From Paraphysoderma sedebokerense (Eukaryota > Blastocladiomycota > Physodermatomycetes > Physodermatales > Physodermataceae): 64,000 nt of DNA. The notes under the pieces were generated by a model, which saw nothing but the letters and a program-made list of their open reading frames with translations, was not told the origin of the DNA and did no database searches. The stretch covers positions 1 to 64,000 of the forward strand of contig JAHLJZ010000029.1 of the NCBI GenBank assembly GCA_025602915.1, written 5' to 3'. Shown in pieces: positions 29,012 through 40,711 of the stretch. The first letter of the stretch is position 1. Each line of letters opens with the position of its first letter. A program made the position numbers and the translations under genes.

Positions 29012-30881
29012 CGTTGGAGTGTATATTAAAGGGTATGTATATAAGTTAAGGTGTCGGTAGTATCAGTGATGAGACTGCGACGGACGGTAGAGGGAGTTTG
29101 AACAGAGCCAGGCGAACCGAACATTCATAGGGAACGCTTTCTTATAATCAATATATAAATCTCAACCGGTTTTTGAATTTTTATTCTCGGCGATTCAAGA
29201 AAGGGTATGAATTAGAATTGTAATAATGGTCATGCAATCGATATTCAAGTCACCAGAAAAACCAACTTGGAATTGCTTAGGTCTTTCAGCATAGATATAT
29301 GGACGCAACAATTTGAATCAGTGCATGTAACTAAATACAAGTCCGTGTCTATATAGCCATAACTAGCGAAATATATTGGCAACATTGACGCATTACCCAT
29401 GTTACACAAGACCATTGTCAATCTAATGGAATTAAGTGGCTCCCCCGATATTTTCAAATGATAGCATATCGGATGATAAACTTTCGGTCCATTCTTAAAA
29501 GATCGATAGACAATAGAAAGTGCAAAATTGACAAGACACTCCTTGTGTATTTTGAACCTCACAATAAAGCTCCTCTGTCTTTTAAGCCCACCACGGAATC
29601 GAGATGTTGGAACTCTTTTCCTTCCCCTCATCGTGTTGCCCGTGGATCCATCGTTCCATATCCACTATCCCGACTCGGATCAGAAAAGGGCGACAACACC
29701 TCGGATTCTCGGACTCGTTGTAAACGCCGTTACGCCGGGCAAATTCGATGATGGCAATCTAAATCCGATTGAATCTCCGATAACGGCTAAATCAATGTCT
29801 TAAATGTACCATATGGAAGTGAATAAAAGTATCACCACTGTATCACCTCAGTCGGCGACTCGGCAGACAAACGTTTGGGTCCTGGCGACGGTAACATTTC
29901 TGTGACCTCGCAACATGGAATATTAGATCTGATCTCTGTATGCTTTCATGATAAACGTTCTGTGATGTTGAAGATCAAGAGTAATATTTGTGTATGATAG
30001 TGTTATCAACAGTGTATTCGAGCTTCCATTTGATGCTAAGTGAATGACGAATCGCGTCTATGAATTAAAATCTTTGAATTCAAGTCCACAACTACCCACG
30101 TCACTCTAACTATTGTGCAAAACACTGTTTATTTTGCATTGCGTCATATGCTCCGGTTTCTGGTAACAGATGAATCCGGAGATTGATCTTCCATTCTGAT
30201 TTCATAGATTATCTCCGGTTTCTGCGGTGTGCCACACTGTCCCAAATTTCAGGTGCAGACTCCAGACTCCAGTTTCAAGTGTTACGAAAGAGTGGTTCGA
30301 GAGAGAGAAAAAGAGACAATGCAAACAGTTCCAAAACGTGTTGGATGGTGAGCTGATGGCAAGGTGGATGGCAAGTATTTTTCAGAAATCCAGGTTTATG
30401 TGCTTTTTGCCCATCATCATCAAGGAGAGCGTGGGGGGGATTATGCCTATTGCTTTCCGAGCGGAGAGAAACGTTTCGAGTGAGGCATCCTTTGGTACAA
30501 GTGGTTCACTGATGGTTCACCGGTGGTGCAGCAGTTGGTTCACCGTGGAGGCAACGCATTGTGCGAAAGGGAATCAGTGGGGATTAGGGAATCAGTAGGG
30601 AATCCCGGCGAGTGGAGTGAATGAGGCAAATAGCCGCAGTTGCCAATTTCAGGTGAAATGGATTGTTTGGCAGATTCATGTGATTGGCTGGAGTCGGACG
30701 CGTCACTGCAAAACGTGTTCCCTTTGAACAAGAAAACGTTTTTCACTTTTTACGCTGCATTTGCCTAAATTTCCATTCCCTCTTTTTTTTTCATTCAAGA
30801 ACCCATAAGAACCCTGCCCTCCCTCCCTCTCCTCATCCCTTCCCTTCCGTCACCCTCACCTCATTCCCCTCACTCACTACA
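29012..30881. other. Intergenic region Sec6/Pho89-1
   Basis: The largest gap in the left half, about 1.9 kb, between divergent genes. The frames at 29245-29631, 29458-29803 and 30227-30598 have no recognised similarity and overlap each other on opposite strands. The part near Pho89-1 holds three GGTTCAC boxes, a CCAAT box (ATTGG at 30683) and a pyrimidine-rich tract directly before the start codon. Confidence 0.45.
30503..30543 (-). promoter_or_regulatory. Three GGTTCAC (GTGAACC) boxes upstream of Pho89-1
   Basis: GGTTCAC occurs at 30503-30509, 30514-30520 and 30537-30543, about 340-380 bases before the Pho89-1 start. The reverse complement matches the GGTGAAC boxes clustered upstream of the copper transporter. 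A nearby ATTGG (30683-30687) is a CCAAT box on the other strand. Confidence 0.4.
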
Positions 30882-32765
30882 ATGCAGCCCCACGATTACC
30901 TCTGGCTCACTGTCATTGGCTTCATCGTGTACGTGTAGTTCCACTGTCCCACTCCCTTGGGTCCCCGCACTCTTACCAGAGACACTCACCCTCAGAACCT
31001 TCTCTTTTTTCTAGTGCGTTTGCCGACGCCTTCGGTATCGGTGCAAACGATGTCGCTAATTCCTTCGCTACTTCAGTCGGCTCCCGATCTTTGACTTTGA
31101 AACAAGCCTGTCTCATTGCCGTCTTTACTGAATTCTTGGGCGCTTTCCTCTTGGGCGCCGGTACTTCCGAAGCCGTCAGAGGAATCGTCAATGCCACAGT
31201 CTTTGCCAAACAGCCAGAATGTATGTGTGCAAGTGTACTTCTAGAGAGAGGACTCCCCTCTAAATGATTATCAACTGACAATTGTATGCCCTTTTCGCCC
31301 AATGATAACAGTGCTCATGCTGGCTATGGTGTGTGCCTTGATTGGGTCTGCTGTCTGGACAATCTTTGCATCATCCAAGGGATGGCCCGTCTCGACGACT
31401 CACTCTATTGTCGGCGCCATTGCCGGTACAGTCCTCGTCGCCTTTGGTGGTGATGCTCTGAAATGGGGTTATAGCGATAAAGGTGTCGCCTTCATCGTCA
31501 CTTCATGGAGTAAGTTGATTTCCTTGTGACTCGTCCAAAGCAGTAAATAAGTAGGAATCTTGTCGGCTAACACACTACATTCGTTCTTCAGTCATTTCTC
31601 CAGTTGTATCTGGTCTCGTCGCCGCCTCCATTTTCCTCTCAACCAAATATCTCATCCTTCTCAGCGGCAACAGTTATGAACGAGCCAAGAAAGCTATCCC
31701 TGTCTACTTCTTTATCACTTTCGCCATCAACATTTTCTACATTGTCTTCAAATCTGGTAAAACCTCAAAGAGCATTGACTTGGGAGTCGTTTTCGGATCT
31801 TCCTTTGGTGCCTCCGCTCTTGTCGGATTGTGGGCATACTTTTTTTACCGTCCCTGGATCGCCCGACAGATTGAAAACGGAGAAGATCTCCGAGTCTGGC
31901 ATTTATTATACGTTCCTTGGGTTGGACCTCGCCCTCAACGTACAAACACTGCTTCCTCCAGCACCATTAGCAACGATGAAGAAATTGATCTTGAAAAGAA
32001 AGTTGTCGACGAAGAAGCTCCCGTTGTTGTTGAAGAACCCAAGAAAAAGAGTTTATTTGGAAAATTCAAAGCCGCTGCTACCAAGGGTGTCAATGTTGAC
32101 GTTGTCAATTTTGACGCTGAAGATTTAAAAGAAGTTCACGATGCTGCTCCTCGCTATGATTCCCGCACCGAACAACTCTACTCTTTCTTGCAAGTTTTCA
32201 CTGCCATGTGTGCCTCTTTTGCTCACGGTTCAAACGATGTCGCCAACGCTGTCGGACCCTTGTCTACCATCTGGTTTATTTACGAAAACGGAGATTGGCC
32301 AGAAAGCGCCAACAAGGTGCCTGTACCTATTTGGATTTTGGCCTATGGCGGTCTTGCTATTGATATTGGTTTGATTACTTATGGTTATCACGTTATGAGG
32401 AGTTTGGGGTTTGTATTCTTTGATTTTGATTCCCGGACGGTCGATGTGTTCCTGTTGACTTATTTTCTCTTTTTACTCCTACCTTTAGAAACCATATTAC
32501 CTATCATTCTCCGACCCGTGGTTTCTCTATGGAACTTGGTACCTCGCTGACAGTATTGACTGCCTCCAAGATTGGTATTCCCGTTTCCACGACACACTGT
32601 TTGGTTGGTGCTACTGCTGCCGTCGGTCTTTGCAACGGAACAACCAAAGCCTTGCACTGGAGAACTCTTTTCACGGCATTCTTTTCCTGGATATTGACGT
32701 TACCCGCCGCTGGTGGTTTGGCTGGTGCTATTTACGCTTTTGCCATTTACTCGCCCAACAAGTAA
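30882..32765 (+). CDS. PHO89: Na+/phosphate symporter, PiT family, copy 1 (Pho89-like)
   Basis: High-affinity Na+-coupled phosphate importer of the plasma membrane. Five exons join in frame: 30882-30928, 31015-31220, 31312-31509, 31592-32408, 32489-32765; about 514 aa. Both PiT signature repeats are present: FGIGANDVANSFATSVGSRS near the N-terminus and ASFAHGSNDVANAVGPLS in the second half, each with the GANDVAN/GSNDVAN core that binds phosphate and sodium. PVSTTH occurs twice (GWPVSTTHSIVGA and GIPVSTTHCLVGA), as expected from the internal duplication. A large hydrophilic loop separates the halves (acidic EEIDLEKKVVDEE then KKKSLFGK). Third-codon positions are C-rich compared with copy 2, suggesting stronger expression. 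Confidence 0.95.
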
Positions 32766-33835
32766 TCGACATACATCTCTACACATCATCTTGATTCATT
32801 CATCATCCGGTCACACGCACAAACATTGACATTCTCACTTCATCATCACCTCAATCTCTTTGTCTTTACAATTTCTTTTTTGGAATGGCATTGTATATTT
32901 AAATCACCTGGGATTCAATACGGGAACCGGAAAAAATTCTCTTAATTCGCTGCATCGTTTAGTTTTTTTGTTCTCTCATTTTTTCTATAGACGCATATAT
33001 TGTTACATAATTTTTCAATCGGAAGAACGAAAGGGGGAGAACAGGTTTGGACTTTGGAAATTGAAGTTGGAATAGTATGGCGCACGCAAATTTTATAACT
33101 GTAGTATATCGAAATAGTGTGAAAATGGCGAAAAATGATTGCGAAACATTCAAAAAAAATGAAAAATAAAGAGTATTCAAGAATCAAAAAAAGAAAAAAA
33201 GAACAATTTGTTGTCACGGACTCACGACATGATGACTAGATTTGTCGATTAGTAACGAAGACTTGTTCGCTGATTGATCAATGTTTTATTTTAGCTTGAC
33301 TGGTATACCTCACAAGAGAAAAGAATGATAAATTGAGTAGATGATTCAACTAATTTGTCACAATGGTGATGAATGGTGGGTGTTAGATTTTGTGGCATTG
33401 TGGAGAGTCAATGAGTAAGGTAATGTGGTGCGTGTTTTATTAGTCAAGTAAAGCATTTGGACTCGAGTGGATCAGTGGAATCAGTGTGCGTCGCGTGCAG
33501 ATGAGGTGAATGAGTGAATGGATTAGTCACGTGAACACAGAGTGAACAAGCTCAACGAGTGAATGGCGTGATTGTCGTGTGAGCCAATAGATGTCTGTTC
33601 ACCCATTCACCAGCCAATCACGGGTGAACACACTGTGAACACTAAAGGGGGTGAACCAGCAGGGTGAACGGGTGAACGGGTGCTTAAAAATCCCGCATTT
33701 GGCATTTCCCCTCTCGAGTCCGAGTTACCCAGTTCTTTCCACTTGTTCTAATTTGCGGCATTTTTTTTACTTTATTCCCGCATACACTCTGCACCCCACC
33801 GCATACACACAGACAAAGCACACAATCACTGAAGA
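32766..33835. other. Intergenic region Pho89-1/CTR
   Basis: Contains the Pho89-1 3' UTR (AT-rich, polyadenylation-like AATAAA near 33168) and the CTR promoter. The promoter holds a dense GTGAAC cluster, two CCAAT boxes (33584-33588 and 33614-33618) and a CACGTG (33528-33533). No gene is supported. Confidence 0.5.
33528..33677 (+). promoter_or_regulatory. GTGAAC/GTTCAC cluster in copper transporter promoter
   Basis: Within 150 bases there are seven GTGAAC (33531, 33542, 33624, 33635, 33651, 33664, 33672) and one GTTCAC (33597). The last four lie in a GGTGAAC[CG] context. Two CCAAT boxes sit inside the cluster and the first box overlaps CACGTG. The cluster ends about 160 bases before the CTR start codon. 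Confidence 0.5.
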
Positions 33836-35163
33836 ATGTGGTCTCCACTCTTACCCTCTCTCTCACTCTCCCTCCTCATCCTCCCCCTCCTCCTCTCCGC
33901 AGTCTCGGCCCAATCCACCCAACCCGCCCTCCTCACCTCCCTCTCCGAATTCTGTAACCTCCCGTCCTCCAAACCCTTGGCCTCCTGCAACCTCCACCAA
34001 CTCTGCCAATCTAAACAACAATCCGGCAACTTTTGTCACCCCCTCTCCATTCTCAACTCTCTCTGTTCAATCGATAATGTCACAGCCTCGGTCTGTAACG
34101 ATTGGAAGTCTTCAACGGCGTCGTCGAATGGGTGTAACGTCGCTGGGTTAAAGTGTTCAGAGTTCCCTAGTTGGCCAGAGTGGGTGAATTCGTCTAGAGT
34201 GCAGGACCATGTGTTTAGAATTTGTGGAAGTCATAGTATGGTAGGTTGATTTTTTGAGTTGACTTTGTTGATTTTTGTGGGTGTTTTGTTGGTACAAGTC
34301 CTTTTTTAGAAAGCCAGTTGCTAATAATGACTTTTCTGTTTGTTGTTTTGTTAATTTGTTCCTGATTGATCGATTCGTCGGATGTTTAGCCTGGTTGCGA
34401 ATTGTGTCCCAAACCACCCAATTTCTCGGTCACAACCGCATCTCCTTTATCCGACTGCCCCTCCCTCCAAGTCTACTCTAAACTCTGTATCGCCATGCCC
34501 GAAATGTCCAACTGTCGCACCTGGGCTCGCATGTGTACCGCCTACCCCGACTCTGTCAACGTCTTGCCCGAAATGTGTCAAAGAGAAGCCCTCGCAGCTG
34601 CCACTTCAACCGGTACCAACCCATCAACCACTACGCCCACCGATTCAGTCTTGGGTGACTGGGAAGCCCTCCCACCCATGAGAATGTACTTTCATCAATC
34701 CGAAGCCGATATTTTCTTGTTCCGTGAATTCGTTCCCCGTTCTACAGCCGTTTACGTCCTCGTTTGTTTCTTTATCGTCGCATTCACACTAATCTACTAC
34801 GCTATTCAAGCCCTCCGAATTAAACTCAACTCTTATTTCACCGATCGTGTCGAAATCGCAAAATCACTCTCCAAACAACCCACCACCACCGTCGAATCTA
34901 TCCGTCAATGGTGGTCTCGCGAAAAGTTCCACGTTTTGAGAAGTCTACTGGCAACCGTCGAAGTCATGTTTGGTTTCATCGTCATGTTGATCGTCATGAG
35001 TTATAACGTCGGTTGGGTACTTTGCGTCTTGGTCGGTAGTTTTCTCGGACAATGGATCTTTGGGAGAGGTAAAATTGGGTCGTATAGTTTGAATGATTCG
35101 ACGGGGGGGTTGAAGAAAAATGTCGGCGATAAAGATAGTTTGGCCGATGGGTGTCAATGTTAA
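33836..35163 (+). CDS. CTR-family copper transporter with long Cys-rich ectodomain
   Basis: Copper(I) importer of the Ctr family. Two exons, 33836-34240 and 34390-35163, 392 aa. A clear signal peptide (LLILPLLLSAVSAQS) leads a Cys-rich ectodomain of about 220 residues with regularly spaced cysteines (EFCNLPSS, CNLHQLC, CELCPKP, MPEMSNC). The Ctr core is in exon 2: MRMYFHQSEADIFLF before the first span, a span around AVYVLVCFFIVAFTLIYY, a cytosolic loop, then the diagnostic MxxxM (MLIVM) and GxxxG (GSFLG) in the last two spans. It ends in a Cys-containing GCQC tail, a usual copper-passing motif. Most Ctr proteins have short Met-rich ectodomains; here the ectodomain is long and Cys-rich with few Met clusters. 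Confidence 0.9.
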
Positions 35164-35815
35164 ATGGTGATTCCATTGGTGGTTGTTAGTACCCTATTTA
35201 GCACATCTCTTTGCTTCTTGGCTTCCTATATTGTTTATCTTGATGAAGTGTAATGGCCGGATTCGCTTGTGATTTTGAAAATCAACGTCTAGTTTCTCTT
35301 TCTTTTGTATCCGTTTGAAGTTTTAGCTTTCTTTCTGTGTAAATAGATTTTTCAAACTCCTTCAATAAACCCGACATAAACAAAATCGTTATTCTCCTCT
35401 TCAACAATTTTCAACATATCTATACCTCGCGCAGGCCGTCACTTTTTACCTTTAACTACAATCTCGCATCAAATTCACTCACATAAGTATACAAATACAA
35501 AATATAGTATTGTAATTTTCAGGTGTCGTTTGATGAATTTTATTTACCCTTCGCGGCGACACAAAATCAACTTTTCAACCCGCCACATCCAAATTCCAAA
35601 CCTCTTCATCCGACGAGAGTTTTTTTTTTAATTTGATCTGGCGTTTACCCACCCGCAGACCGTGGCCACACAACTCGTTCCCTCTCGTCCATCAATTTTA
35701 TCCCTCTCCCTCTCTCCGTCTCTTCTGCCAACTTTCTTTTCCTATCGGCATTCGTTATCCGGTACAGTCCTGCACTACCTTTTTCGAACGGATTTATAAA
35801 GTTCAAGAGAGAGGA
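35164..35815. other. Intergenic region CTR/Kgd4
   Basis: CTR 3' UTR and Kgd4 promoter with pyrimidine-rich tracts. No extra gene is supported. Confidence 0.4.
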
Positions 35816-36704
35816 ATGACTTCGACCATGTCGACACAGTTTTCACAATTCGTGAGGAAACATACACCATTGATCAAATTTTTGGGGAAAAGAGGTGGTG
35901 TTGGTTTGTATATGTTTATTTTTATATCTTTGTTAACGTTCTTCTTCTGGTTTCTTTTGAGTCCTTGGTTTTGGGATTTGGGATCTGAGGTTTGAGGTTT
36001 TGTTGGGAATTTGGGGGTTATGGTCTTTTTGTTTGTTGTTTCTTTTGGGTTCTCGAGTTGAGATTTGAATTTTGAATAAATGAATATCTTTGCTGAATTT
36101 GAGTATGGGTTTTGTGATGTTGTTGTGGGTTATCGATTCAATATGGATTGTACATTATAAACCCCATTCCAGAAGTTTCATCAACTAACAATGATTTATC
36201 CAATACCAATACTAACTCCGATCCTTATCCTTATTCTTTTAATTCCCCTTCACCTTCCTATCTACTATCTACTATCTACCCCCGTTTCCCCAACGTTTCC
36301 CAACGCTCAGCGAAACCACTCCCCCCGTTACCGACTCCCCCACCCTTCACTCCACCTACTTCTACGACGACGAAGGTATCGGAAGGAGTTTTGAAATCTA
36401 GTTCACCGAATGTAAAAGTTTTGTTGAGGAGTTATGAAGAGTTGCCGGGACGGTTTGGAAGGTTGGCTGTTGGAAATGAAGAAATGGATGTTGTAATGGT
36501 TTGTGTTTTGTTTTGGTTGTTTTTTGTTCTGTTGGGTTCTCATATTGGACTTCTTTTTGTTACTGTTAAGTCAAGATATATACTAACCTCACTCTTTATA
36601 CTCCTTTCTTTCTTTTTCTTTTCTAACGTTTCTTAAATTTCGTTAAATCTCATATAATCATTATGACATTGAACTCTTGATTCCAGCTTGGCGGTGCAAA
36701 CTAA
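35816..36704 (+). CDS. KGD4: Alpha-ketoglutarate dehydrogenase subunit 4 (Kgd4/MRPS36)
   Basis: Small mitochondrial adaptor that anchors E3 to the 2-oxoglutarate dehydrogenase complex. Three exons: 35816 to 35903 (or 35894; both donors keep frame), 36173-36498 and an 18-nt last exon 36687-36704. The N-terminal KHTPLIKFLGKR is the conserved start of Kgd4. The C-terminus EELPGRFGRLAVGNEEMD joined across the last intron to VVMLGGAN matches the family end ELPxRFxRxxLSxxEMExIxxGGA. The middle is a low-complexity Asn/Ser/Pro/Thr linker without the usual HPHP run. About 140 aa. Found by assembling short exons; neither end alone would be convincing. Confidence 0.8.
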
Positions 36705-37800
36705 ACTACAAAGAATACCTCAATCTTCAAAAACTTCTTTATAATTGTCATTACAAATTTACGAATAATCACACAAATTAGTCACCGTTTTTATATCCGA
36801 TTGTAAAATCTTGAAATATATATTTAATTATATGATTTTGTTCGTTCGAAGTCGTTTATCTGTTCTAACTTCCGTCATTATGGTCGTCGTCGTCGGTATC
36901 GGTATCATTTGTGACGGTGTATTTGCATTTTAGGGTTGACAAGTCGTTGCGGAGAGTTTGGGATAATTTGGCGGAAAATAGAAAGGTTACTAAAGGCAAC
37001 ATAACATCTATAAGAGTAAACCATCATATTACGGAGTGAAGAGTTTCGAGTTTTTAAGATTAAGCACATTAAAGTTTGAGAATCCATGATTTGGTGATAA
37101 TTCTGTTACTTTGGTTACTCGCAGTCATTTTCGGTTTGGTACTGTTGCAAAAGTGTTGTCCATGAAAGCTGTATGCGTAGAGTCATCGACATGAGTTGAT
37201 GGGTACACTCGTTGTTTCAGATTTCATGATTGATTCTATTTTTAGGAAAACGTACTCATCAACGTAACTCTGTTTTTTCAGTTCGTTTCGGACTGGTGTT
37301 CTGAAGAATTTACAAATTTAGAAGAAGAGGCACATGTCGATCTTTGTATTGTCTTGCAAGTCTTCAAGCGCGCCAACACAGGCCAACACTCATCAAAAAG
37401 AGGGCAGCGGAATGACATCACCAAGTTACCAGCGGTCCCAACTCTAACGCGATCAAAATGACGAGTCTCCATCTTTTTTGACTTTTCTGGTTTGAATAAG
37501 CCTCTGCATAGTCCTGATTTCGGTTCAGGCAGAGATTATCTTATTAAGTCTACGCGATGACGCAATTTTTGAAAGGCGCGTTGTATTGTCATGAACAATC
37601 TTGAATTGGTTAAAATTTGACACAGCCCATAGTTAAAGTTGATTTTCGTTTGGTCCTTTTTTTAGAACCCATCAAGCACAGACGAATAAAAAAAGCATCA
37701 TTTAGTCGAGGGCTATTCTGATTTTGTATTTTGTATTGTGTATTTAAACCCTCATTTTCTTTTCGTTTTTAAGTTTCAGTGTTTCATCAAGTTACGAATA
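36705..37800. other. Intergenic region Kgd4/subtilisin
   Basis: About 1.1 kb with no supported gene. Frames at 36905-37087 and 37278-37472 are short and featureless. Confidence 0.4.
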
Positions 37801-39477
37801 ATGCACATACCAGTTTTCCTGACGCTATTACTCGCCACATTTCAATTTACTACCTCGTCACCTTTAAATTCACCTTCATTTTCGTCTTCATCCTTACCAG
37901 ACCAAAATGCGCAATCAGATTACGATAGTTATATAGTTCTCGTTCAATCTACCATTCAAGACCCCCATCACCACCTCGTCAAACGGGTGGCTGGATTGTC
38001 GGAATCGAATTCATGGTTTTCCAAATTGAAGTCTTATGTTTCCGGGTTTAGTTCAACGACAGAGAATGCCGTTGTAAATAATCATGGGATTCGGAATGTA
38101 GAAACGGTGGCTACATTTCCTGGATTTGCGGCCGTAAAAGTTCATATGAAACGTGATATTCATGGAATGGTAAAAGGGTTGGGAGGAGTATTAAGTGTTG
38201 AGAAAGATACGGTTGTTAGAGCCGCTGTGGTGGATGATGTGGATACAGTTGGTTCTGATTCTGGGGGTGACGTACAAAGAAGACTGACGAAAAGGGATGG
38301 AGGAAGTCAACGTCAACTTCCGTGGGTAAGTTCATACGTGTCTTTGGGTGGTGCACCGATGAGATACGGTTTTCTAAGTTTTTCATACTAACATAAGAAA
38401 TTAGCATCTAGATCGTATCGATCAACGAGTATTACCACTCGACAATAAATACGATTACAGTCCTAACCCATCCACCGTCGATTTGTACGTCCTAGATACA
38501 GGATGTAACGCTCAACACGTCGAATTTGGTAACCGAGTGACCTGGGGTGCTACATTCTCCACAACTAGTCCCTCTAATCAAGACGAAAACGGTCATGGAA
38601 CCCATGTTTGTGGTATTGCAGGGTCACAGACGTATGGTGTTGCCAAGAATGTGAATATAGTTGTCGTGAAAGTTTTGGATATGAATAGGAGTGGGTCGTT
38701 GAGTGAATTGTTGGCGGGAATGAACTGGGTTTGTTTGATTGATTTCATTTTATTTTTAGAGTGTATCGTATTAAATTCCATGTTTCAATTAGGTTGCACA
38801 ACAACACTTGAATCGACCTTCGGGGAGATACTCTGTTATCAAGTAAGTGCTTAACTTCCCTCTTGACAATCCACTTTTCCATAACTGTATTCTCAATATT
38901 TCTTTTCACATGTAAACTTACTTTCTACCAGTCTCTCCCTCGGTGCGCCCTTCTCCGAAACCATCAATTCCGCTGTCCGCGAACTCATTAAACTACAAGT
39001 TCACGTTATCGTCGCTGCCGGGAACGATGCCACCGACGCATGCACCCAAACTCCCGCATCTACAAAAGAAGCGATTACAGTCGGTTCAACCAATCAATAC
39101 GATAATGTTAGTTATTTTTCGAATATCGGTGAATGTTTGGATTTGTTTGCACCCGGTGAAGATATTTGGAGTACAGGGAACAAATCGAGTACAGATGTTG
39201 TGAAAATGAGTGGAACCAGTGACGTAATTTTTTATTTCTTCCAACTCCTGTCTCCACGTCTTGTTAACATCTTTGACCGCTCATGCCTTGAATAGGTATG
39301 TCGACTCCAGTAGTATCAGGTCTAGTGTCAAGGATACTTGCCAATCCTGATATTCCCGAAGAAATCAAAACTTGCCCTACTTGCATGAAAGATTACATTA
39401 CAGAATGGGCAACCAAAGATATCTTGGTGGGAGAATTATCAAAGAGTCCTAATATTTTGGTGTATTCTAAAATCTAA
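37801..39477 (+). CDS. Secreted subtilisin-like serine protease (S8A, proteinase K type) with I9 propeptide
   Basis: Five exons, 37801-38325, 38405-38728, 38793-38842, 38932-39218, 39296-39477, all in frame; about 455 aa. A signal peptide (LTLLLATFQFTTSS) precedes an inhibitor I9 prodomain (SYIVLVQ ... FAAVKVHM ... VLSVEKDTVV). The mature enzyme has Asp in VDLYVLDTGC, His in NGHGTHVCGI, the oxyanion Asn in VAAGND and Ser in MSGTSMSTPVVSG. The Ser motif is split by an intron with a less usual GTGACG donor. Cysteines follow the proteinase K pattern in part. The C-terminus is short, with no GPI or membrane signal, so it should be released. Likely for nutrition or host degradation. Confidence 0.93.
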
Positions 39478-39710
39478 ATTGTGGGGGTTGGAACGTAATG
39501 GAGGAGGACGGTCTTTATGAATGGATCCGCACTGTTTGCGCGGTGGAGGATCGACAGTGTCAACGTTTGCACAAGACCATGTAGCATTTGACCGAGTATT
39601 CCGTTGGTTTATCATTCCATTATAATACCAGTCTATGTATGAGAATAGACATACTGGTATATGTGCACCTTGTAGGAAAGTGCCACACGAATAAAATGAT
39701 TATAATCAAT

Positions 39711-40711
39711 TCATCTATACAAATTACCATGTCTAACCCTTCGTTTCCTCCTTTCCCACCACACAGTCGTAACAACTCCAAATAAACAACTAGCCACGCA
39801 ACCCCCCCACGATTCAATCTGATCAAAACCACTGTATAATGGTCCGCTTCTCCCTTCGAGTACTGCATAAACTTGAGGTGCGATCCAGGAAACTTTTAGG
39901 AATAGAGATAGCGCCAGGTCCATTAGTTTTGTGGAGAACGAGGTGTTGGGTTGACCGTATTGGGATGGTTGAGAGAAAGATCGAAGAAGGTAGTATAAAT
40001 CAAAGATGGAAGCCGTGACGGAGGAAGCAAAGAAAGTGTATGATATTCCTTGAAGGCCTTGAAAGTTCAAAGTGTAGTCGAGAAAACGAGAATTCAAAGT
40101 AAGGATAATGTCTTACGGCTAAAAAAAGTGAGGATAAAGAAACTCATACCGTATACAGAATACCCAAACAGTTTTGACCTTAATTTCAGTAAAGTCCCCT
40201 CTACTGCACCTTTATATTGATTTCCAACATTCACCACATCGACCTGACTTACACCTTTCCATAACAACTCCTTTGTGCCTTCAACCGCTCTGGTCCAAGA
40301 AGCGGAAACATCTATTCGCTCTGTTTCGGAAAAATACCAATCAATTGTACATCCTATTATATACGATATGTTCCCGCCCAAAGCAGTGAGCAATGTTCCT
40401 TCAAAACCGCGATTTAAAGTGTACCCGTTCGACCAAATGATGATACCGTGAGAGAGAAAGTGACGTAGAGAAGGATGGTAAAAAGGGGACGTAAATAGAG
40501 AGTATAGAGGGGATGTTATTTCCAGGGAGGGGGTCAATTTGAAAGAAAAAATGGCATGTTTCTGGAGGAACGAAGGGTCGATGATTGGGCGGGATGAAGC
40601 GGGAGGGACGAGTTGGTGGTTTGAGAGGATAGAGGGAAGACAGAAAAAGGAGAGAACAGAGAGTGAGCGAATTGTTCTTTCTTCCCTAGATTGCGATGTG
40701 AATTCTGCCAT
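39711..40711 (-). CDS. Hypothetical protein with hydrophobic segments
   Basis: Two exons, 40711 to about 40151 and about 40114 to 39711, joined as SVYDIILTLNSRFLDYTL with the acceptor CCGTAAG; about 320 aa. I do not recognise it. The first part contains LTALGGNISYIIGCTIDWYF and an amphipathic central stretch (AVEGTKELLWKGV, NQYKGAVEGTLLK); the second part has at least two weakly hydrophobic segments (ISYTFFASSVTASIF and CVASCLFGVVTTVWW) and a basic end (WERRKRRVRH). An organelle membrane protein is possible. Coding nature is supported by the long open frame, the in-frame junction and its isolation from other genes. Confidence 0.6.

Noticed and set aside
29245-29803. Overlapping frames on both strands in the Sec6/Pho89 gap
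   Set aside because: No family similarity, no splice-supported extension and opposite-strand overlap.
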